Source: Acanthaster planci (lineage: Eukaryota; Echinodermata; Asteroidea; Valvatida; Acanthasteridae). From it: a stretch of 64,000 nucleotides of DNA. Position numbers and translations under genes: made by a program. Shown here piece after piece: positions 61,601 through 64,000 of the stretch. The notes below the pieces were generated by a model that made no database searches, had not been told where the DNA came from, and saw nothing but the letters and a program-made list of their open reading frames with translations. The stretch covers positions 2,467,361 to 2,531,360 of the forward strand of contig NW_019091369.1 of the NCBI RefSeq assembly GCF_001949145.1, written 5' to 3'. The first letter of the stretch is position 1. Each line of letters opens with the position of its first letter.

Positions 61601-63880
61601 TTTCTGGAACGGTGCGACGGTTTATCATTCCAGTAACACTCCATGCTCAACGTGTACTAAAACCTCCCAACTGCTCATATTTTAACAAATTTAAAATTTC
61701 AATTCTCTGTTCACTTACTTTTGTGGTGTTTGTTTTCTTAAGCACATCTTGCCACATTGACACCTGTTCGGAATGCCTTGCATTGTCTTATACAAGCGAT
61801 TTAAGTGTTTTTCATTGTTTGAGATCAGTCTTGTTGAAAATGCTGAATAATGTAAATGGTGCATTCAAAAAAAAGAGATGGAGGCTTGCTGAATTTTTTT
61901 TCTGCATTAAATAGTTTGACAATTACTCATGTTTATATTGTGTTTGTTAGATTCTTGCAAAAAAGGTCATTGTTTAATAAAATTCCTTAAAATGTTCAAT
62001 CCTGCACACTATTACGATCCTGGTCCCATACCTTACCATCTTATGAGATGTGTACTGCAAACTTGAGTTTGGCACTGAAATTTTACAAAGAAGAAAATTT
62101 CTTTGATTAACAAATTGAGTTTTTTGACCACAGCGGCACTTTGCCGTGGTCAGCCTACCTGAGCCCCACGACTCGACGCTGACCGGCATCGTGGACGCCA
62201 TTCTGGACGGTAACATGCACAAGAACAACGGCCAGAGCCTGGCCCAGGAGCTGCATGAGGCCATAGTGACCGCCTCCTGCCAGCTACTGACGAAGGTCCA
62301 GGCCGTCCTCCGGCCCTCCCTAATGCCTGGCCGGCACCACTACATGTTCACCCTGCGGGATCTCACCAAGGCCTTCCAGGTATGAGCTAACCAGTCCTTT
62401 AAAGCCAGCACTTGAGAGCTACACAATGGCTCACTCCAAACTACTTATTGGTATTGGTTTTGTCTGGAAACCAACTTTTGGAGAAAAAAGACTGGATATG
62501 TTGGCCAACTGTTAAAAATCACAAATGTTGACTCACGTGAGTTGGTATATTTCTTACCAAAATCTTATAGTTTGCAGCATTCAACATGTCATCATGAAGC
62601 AAACTCGTCCATGCAAGTCATTTTGTGACATCCTCTTCAAATGCTCTAAACATTTTTCTCCCCAGTGCCTTGTGCGCCTGTCCGAGGAGGCCCGAGGCGA
62701 GATCAGCATGGTGACGTCACTCTGGCAGCATGAGGTACGACGCATCATGCAGGACCGGCTCTGTCGCACGGCAGACATCAACTGGTTTGAGCAGACACTG
62801 GCGGACATCGTCAAAACGGTAACACTTCTACTCAAGCTAGAACCCTTACATTTTTCCATTCATAGACGGGTCATTCCTTGAGGTTGGGGCACAAGTTGTG
62901 ACAGTGTCCATTGTTATGTGAGTTCCTTAAAAATAAACAGCTATTTCCCTGCATGTGGATTCCACATTGACGTTGTTATACATCTTGCTAAGCTGAATAC
63001 AGAGGTGTGTGTTATTTTTAGAGAGTAAATGACCTACTCCAAAGGTCATGACAGGCGGTTAAAGTTTCCCATGTAACAAGGACACTGTCACAAATTGTGC
63101 CCCAACGTCATGGAATGACCCATATGCATGCCTAGTCACCATACCGTTGACAGTGCATAAGAAATATAAGACATATTGCAGTTATTCCTCAGTTTGGAAG
63201 GACCCAGATTGAATGCCATGATATCCCTTTTATGTGTTTCCATTAGCACTTTCCAGAAATCCCTGATGGTGATATTCTGTATGAGGATTTTGTGACATTC
63301 CCCATCGAGCCGAGGACTTACGTCCGGCCCGTCACTTCTCTCTCTCAGAAATCTGTCAGGGTAAGTCAGTCCATCTGTTTTTCGTAGCAGTTAGGGTAAC
63401 AATGCATTCTTTGAAGGTTTGAGAGCATATGACGAGGACTTATCCGCTCGCTGTGGTGAGATTCAGACCCGTTTCTCACTGGTCGTACTTGATGGAAGGG
63501 TCAGTTTTTGCCCTGAGCCTCTGTGAGAAACAAATTCATTAGGCTGAACTTCAGTTGGGACTCACACCCTGGCGAAGCTGTTCTCCCTTGACACAGGGCA
63601 TCACCAAGTGCCCGGGAGAAGAAACACGTTCACAGACTGACTCTGGTGGGATTCGAAACCAGGGCCGCATTGGCCGCCCTCAACTGAGTTGGACCCTCTC
63701 TTGAATTCCTTAGGTCGTCCTGCAGCCCGTGGAGCAGCTGGACAAGGTCCACCAGTGTGTCCACTCTCACCTGACCCGCTACAACGAGGAGTTTGGCAAC
63801 GTCACCATCAACATCATGCTGTCGGACGACATCATCCATCATGTGATCAGGATCCACCGCGTGCTCAGCTTCCACCATGG
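29961..63880 (+). CDS. Divergent axonemal dynein heavy chain, DNAH5/DNAH8 class, 5' 53 exons (gene continues past the window)
   Basis: Microtubule motor heavy chain, presumably of the ciliary outer arm. I joined 53 phase-compatible exons coding for 3,311 residues, from the initiator Met (29961, preceded by an in-frame TGA at 29952) to just before AAA4. A full heavy chain has about 4,500 residues, so the remainder lies to the right. The start (MDERHWWIATKIQESF, then LFFYSDR) aligns with the DNAH5 N-terminus. Segments such as GYLDKKRQAFPRFYFLSDPVLL and DLPQEAKRFNRIDKSW follow DNAH8 closely. P-loops are present in AAA1 (GGTGVGKT, 2247-2254), AAA2 (GGPGTGKS, 2613-2620) and AAA3 (GPPGSGKT, 2951-2958). 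AAA1 is unusually diverged. There are acidic, Gly-rich and Ser-rich insertions. No frameshift or stop was found, so I judge it functional, possibly a lineage-specific paralogue and not the standard DNAH5/8 orthologue. Exon coordinates are given by domain below. Confidence 0.93.
33755..33850. repeat. GCTTAGC/GGTTACCAGCC dispersed repeat, copy 4 (partial)
   Basis: Dynein intron 5. It has ATCGCTAAGCATGG, GTTCCCAGCTGATTTCTGC, TTAGCTCATAAATTTGCTAAG motifs in family order. The left part of the element is shortened. Confidence 0.4.
35500..35690. repeat. GCTTAGC/GGTTACCAGCC dispersed repeat, copy 5 (diverged)
   Basis: Dynein intron 8. It has GTTGCTAAGTGTAG, TAGGTTACCATCCAAAGTG, a TGCTGAGC motif and the end motif TCCATGAAATTGGG also seen near copy 3. 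The open frame through it is an intron read-through of exon 8. Confidence 0.4.
36652..36829 (+). repeat. 89-bp tandem duplication in dynein intron 10
   Basis: Two head-to-tail units begin at 36652 and 36741, both opening ATGAGTGGCTCTGAAAGCTG and carrying CTTCCCACAG and GTGCATTACCGTCAGCCAGAG. Only a few bases differ between them, so the duplication is recent relative to the rest of the intron. The unit shares its core with the fold-back family at 1333-1427. Confidence 0.85.
38095..38250 (+). repeat. Degenerate minisatellite in dynein intron 13
   Basis: About a dozen imperfect units related to CATCACAAGCCC or GTCACAAGCC follow one another, with scattered substitutions. The ORF through them gives a His/Lys/Pro repeat, but the segment lies between good splice sites (donor at 38040, acceptor before 38300). 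Confidence 0.7.
40030..40195 (+). repeat. Dispersed repeat shared with 15930-16110
   Basis: Second copy of the repeat described in DDX18 intron 3, in the same orientation relative to the plus strand, within dynein intron 16. The ordered blocks AGCAACAGCGGTTCCTTTGG, GTTCACGAACAACTACGAAA and GGTGCTTCTGCTCAA identify it. Confidence 0.6.
43935..49697 (+). CDS. Dynein exons 23-32: linker (DHC_N2 region)
   Basis: Exons are 43935-44066, 44284-44393, 44491-44587, 45016-45190, 46590-46771, 47076-47275, 47829-48132, 48351-48485, 48903-49127 and 49589-49697. The linker is the mechanical element that swings across the AAA ring. Motifs seen are LPDKLKDWDAYNEMKSSI, LWQYLEAVFSVGRTAKDLPQ and FPRFYFLSDPVLLAIL. 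Exon 29 holds a Ser/His-rich insertion of about 50 residues (residues about 1952-2000) inside the linker. That position is normally compact, so the insertion is a notable departure from DNAH8. Confidence 0.9.
44639..44712. mobile_element. Small fold-back repeat in dynein intron 25
   Basis: The left arm ACCACTGGGCGATTTTTACC and the right arm, reading CCAGTGGTCGATTTTGCCTG on the reverse strand, are inverted repeats around a loop containing GGATGTATTTT. Related sequences occur at 51899-51971 and 58100-58170. It forms a potential hairpin of about 74 bp and encodes nothing. Confidence 0.6.
45200..45430 (+). repeat. Degenerate GTGATTGGT-type tandem stretch
   Basis: Dynein intron 26, right after the exon 26 donor. 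Words related to GTGATTGGT, GGTCAGGAAG and GATTGGTTAG recur irregularly every 20-40 bases. The period is not strict, so this is weakly supported as a decayed minisatellite. Confidence 0.4.
46328..46469 (-). mobile_element. tRNA-derived SINE in dynein intron 26
   Basis: On the minus strand an A-box-like GGCCCAGTGGCTAGGG (46448-46463) is followed by a B-box GGTCCGAATCC (46410-46420) and a body with CCCCTACTTGCCCCTCTCC. This matches the SINE at 11152-11390 in order and body sequence, so the two belong to one family. Confidence 0.65.
48620..48870 (-). mobile_element. tRNA-derived SINE in dynein intron 30
   Basis: On the minus strand a B-box GGGTTCGATTC (48795-48805) is preceded by a weak A-box region and followed by CCACATGTGCATTG, GTTTTCAGTC and CCTCCCACCACT. 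These are the body motifs of the 26133-26372 SINE. The left, 3', end differs from the other copies. Its right end lies close to the exon 31 acceptor. Confidence 0.6.
50041..53146 (+). CDS. Dynein exons 33-37: AAA1 module, strongly diverged
   Basis: Exons are 50041-50168, 50492-50659, 51684-51821, 52109-52332 and 53060-53146. AAA1 is the main ATPase site of dynein. Walker A GGTGVGKTET (normally GPAGTGKTET) and Walker B acidic residues in GCWGCFDEF (Asp2299, Glu2300) are kept. The following FNRIELPVLS-type stretch becomes FQLLQTGAIAMVL. The sensor-I loop, nearly always MNPGYAGR, reads VNNETAPPEG (Asn2351). The downstream FRTVALVMPDFSLI is conserved. Catalysis may survive, but nucleotide sensing in AAA1 is predicted to differ; that is inference. 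Confidence 0.88.
50225..50385. repeat. GCTTAGC/GGTTACCAGCC dispersed repeat, copy 6
   Basis: Dynein intron 33. It has AGCAGGTTACCAGCCAAAAT near 50264, TGCTTGTGACTGGCACCC, GGTTAGCAGATATATCAGCT and AGCAGCTCTTGAAACGAAC at the end. One of the best-preserved copies. Confidence 0.6.
51443..51547. mobile_element. MITE with roughly 30-bp inverted ends in dynein intron 34
   Basis: The left end GTGGCGGACACAGTAGGAGG continues to GCGCTATTTGA; the right end on the reverse strand reads ATGGCGGACACAAGAGGGCG and continues to CTGTTTGA. The element is about 105 bp with no open frame. The terminal GGCGGACACAAGAGGGCGC motif is typical of a short DNA-transposon derivative, class unknown. Confidence 0.65.
51899..51971. 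mobile_element. Small fold-back repeat, second copy
   Basis: Dynein intron 35. ACCATTGGTCGATTTTGCCC and, on the reverse strand, ACCGGTTGATTTTCCCTGG form imperfect arms around CAGGATATTTTATATGC, as in the 44639-44712 copy. Confidence 0.55.
53153..53300. repeat. Fold-back family copy in dynein intron 37
   Basis: CTTCCCATAGACGCATGCG, TTATTTCCAGCCGCAGCCAG and a TTATTTGG end match the right arm of the element at 1333-1427. The left part has an imperfect complementary arm with CCAATGGAAGCC and GTGGCTGTGAC. Confidence 0.45.
53300..55110 (+). other. Large dynein intron 37, no exon seen
   Basis: Most of the 1.96-kb intron between exons 37 and 38. Short open frames (for example 53462-53656, 54231-54449) lack splice logic, dynein similarity or motifs, and protein continuity across the intron is already complete. 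I see nothing functional in it. Confidence 0.5.
55111..56972 (+). CDS. Dynein exons 38-40: AAA1-AAA2 connector with extra segment
   Basis: Exons are 55111-55262, 55786-55928 and 56768-56972. The conserved part (VVAQALHNVIGPRLKPD, then YIFNNVVKDVF) matches the VMRGLRD...LINDLFP region of DNAH8. The preceding segment, rich in Lys, Ser and Arg, is longer than in DNAH8 and has no known motif. Exon 40 also carries a Pro/Ser/Arg-rich stretch near residue 2560. The 1.96-kb intron before exon 38 contains no further exon that I can see. Confidence 0.82.
55455..55590. repeat. GCTTAGC/GGTTACCAGCC dispersed repeat, copy 7
   Basis: Dynein intron 38. GATTTGCTTAGCTAAAAGC, AGGTTACCAGCTAATATTG, CGCTTATGACTAGC and two further TTTGCTTAGC motifs appear in family order. 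Confidence 0.6.
57737..59654 (+). CDS. Dynein exons 41-45: AAA2 module
   Basis: Exons are 57737-57999, 58278-58472, 58637-58723, 58947-59011 and 59451-59654. AAA2 normally binds ATP without hydrolysing it. Seen here are P-loop GGPGTGKS, the FTNIWRKA equivalent of the DNAH8 FSTLWRK, LDGPLTPSWADNFNSVLDND with the conserved LDGP, and ASPATVTRAG, whose Arg corresponds to the finger that reaches AAA1 (canonical ASPATVSRMG). This module is closer to the axonemal consensus than AAA1. Confidence 0.9.
58100..58170. repeat. Partial copy of the small fold-back repeat
   Basis: Dynein intron 41. ACCACTGGTCAATTTTTCCC, followed by GGGCAAAATACATCCTGGG, resembles parts of the 44639-44712 element with rearranged order. 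Confidence 0.4.
58850..58905 (+). repeat. 14-bp tandem repeat, four units
   Basis: Four consecutive copies of CCTATCTAGCCAGG, with one substitution in unit 2 and one in unit 4. They lie in dynein intron 43, upstream of exon 44. Confidence 0.9.
59901..62818 (+). CDS. Dynein exons 46-51: AAA3 module
   Basis: Exons are 59901-60054, 60207-60321, 60696-60794, 61279-61529, 62134-62379 and 62666-62818. AAA3 is a regulatory nucleotide site. The P-loop GPPGSGKT is a full consensus, whereas DNAH8 has GEQGTAKT. Walker B is LFIDDLNLP (Asp3018, Asp3019), and MPQRLLRHFAVVSL corresponds to the IPQRLKRQF region. HHYMFTLRDLTKAFQ matches FHYIFNLRDLSRIWQ. Exon 49 starts about 25 bp after a SINE. Confidence 0.9.
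61027..61255 (+). mobile_element. tRNA-derived SINE abutting dynein exon 49
   Basis: TTCTTTCCTCGCCTTCCACC, then B-box-like AATTCGAATCC (61070-61080), TTTCCCACCTCTA, AAACTGAACATTTCTACATG and the 3' end GCCAAATGCGCTGTTGGATG match the reverse strand of 26133-26372. The A-box end is truncated. The 3' end lies about 25 bp before the exon 49 acceptor (61277-61278), and one open frame runs from the SINE into the exon. Confidence 0.75.
63247..63880 (+). CDS. Dynein exons 52-53: run-up to AAA4, gene cut by window edge
   Basis: Exons are 63247-63360 and 63714-63880. The residues VEQLDKVHQCVHSHLTRYNE and IIHHVIRIHRVLSFHHG align with the DNAH8 stretch directly before the AAA4 P-loop. The last exon ends in phase 2 at a GTGAGG donor, so the AAA4 P-loop exon should be the first one to the right of the window. 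The stalk, microtubule-binding domain, AAA5, AAA6 and C-terminus are not seen. Confidence 0.88.
63570..63690 (-). mobile_element. Possible tRNA-derived SINE fragment in dynein intron 52
   Basis: On the minus strand GGTTTCGAATCCCACC (63647-63662) resembles a tRNA B-box and T-arm. An A-box-like region should be near 63680 but is poor. The body does not obviously match the two SINE families above. Confidence 0.4.
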
Positions 63881-64000
63881 GTGAGGCGACCATTTTTTTT
63901 TCTTTCAAATGAGAGACAGAATTCAGACTTGGTTATATTTCTTTGACACCTCAGTCTCGTAATAGGCTCACTTTTTCCCTAGTTTGGAGTGCTGGATGCC

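Noticed and set aside
61029-61685. 218-codon open frame around dynein exon 49
   Set aside because: It is intron plus SINE upstream and intron downstream of the true exon 61279-61529, which has consensus splice sites and AAA3 similarity.

Overview
The window is nuclear DNA from an animal. Genes are split by GT-AG introns of a few hundred bases to several kb, no operon-like packing is present, and the intergenic and intronic DNA is full of short dispersed repeats: tRNA-derived SINEs, fold-back elements and MITEs. The protein set (DDX18, a rhodopsin-class GPCR, alpha-class glutathione S-transferases, an axonemal dynein heavy chain) together with TGTACATGTA-type simple repeats suggests a deuterostome invertebrate, most likely an echinoderm and perhaps a sea star. 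The species assignment is inference. No CRISPR array, phage, plasmid or prokaryotic defence system is present.

Layout. Positions 1-6.0 kb are mostly repeat-rich noncoding DNA with two candidate exons of an unrecognised plus-strand gene (about 1.85-2.9 kb) and two small inverted-repeat elements. Positions 6216-18134 on the minus strand hold a complete 13-exon DDX18 (DEAD-box ribosome-biogenesis helicase, 700 aa as reconstructed). A single-exon GPCR (8165-9160, minus) sits inside DDX18 intron 10. Head-to-head with DDX18, about 1.2 kb away, the plus strand carries a tandem array of alpha-class GST genes: an intact copy (19339-22083), a decayed fragment (23699-24000) and a second intact copy (25737-27881). 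From 29961 to the right edge the plus strand carries 53 exons (3,311 residues so far) of an axonemal dynein heavy chain of the DNAH5/DNAH8 class. It runs from the initiator Met through the tail, linker, AAA1, AAA2 and AAA3 to just before the AAA4 P-loop. The gene continues outside the window.

The genes do not form one pathway. DDX18 acts in the nucleolus, the GSTs in cytosolic detoxification, the GPCR at the plasma membrane and the dynein in cilia or flagella. The most unusual objects are: (1) the dynein, which keeps all three P-loops but has an AAA1 module far from the near-invariant axonemal consensus, plus several low-complexity insertions; (2) the second GST copy, which has lost the alpha-class Arg15 and has a frameshifted C-terminus relative to its sister; and (3) the GPCR nested in DDX18. 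Exon boundaries were read by eye from splice consensus and reading-frame continuity. All joins stated are phase-compatible, but none has transcript support here.
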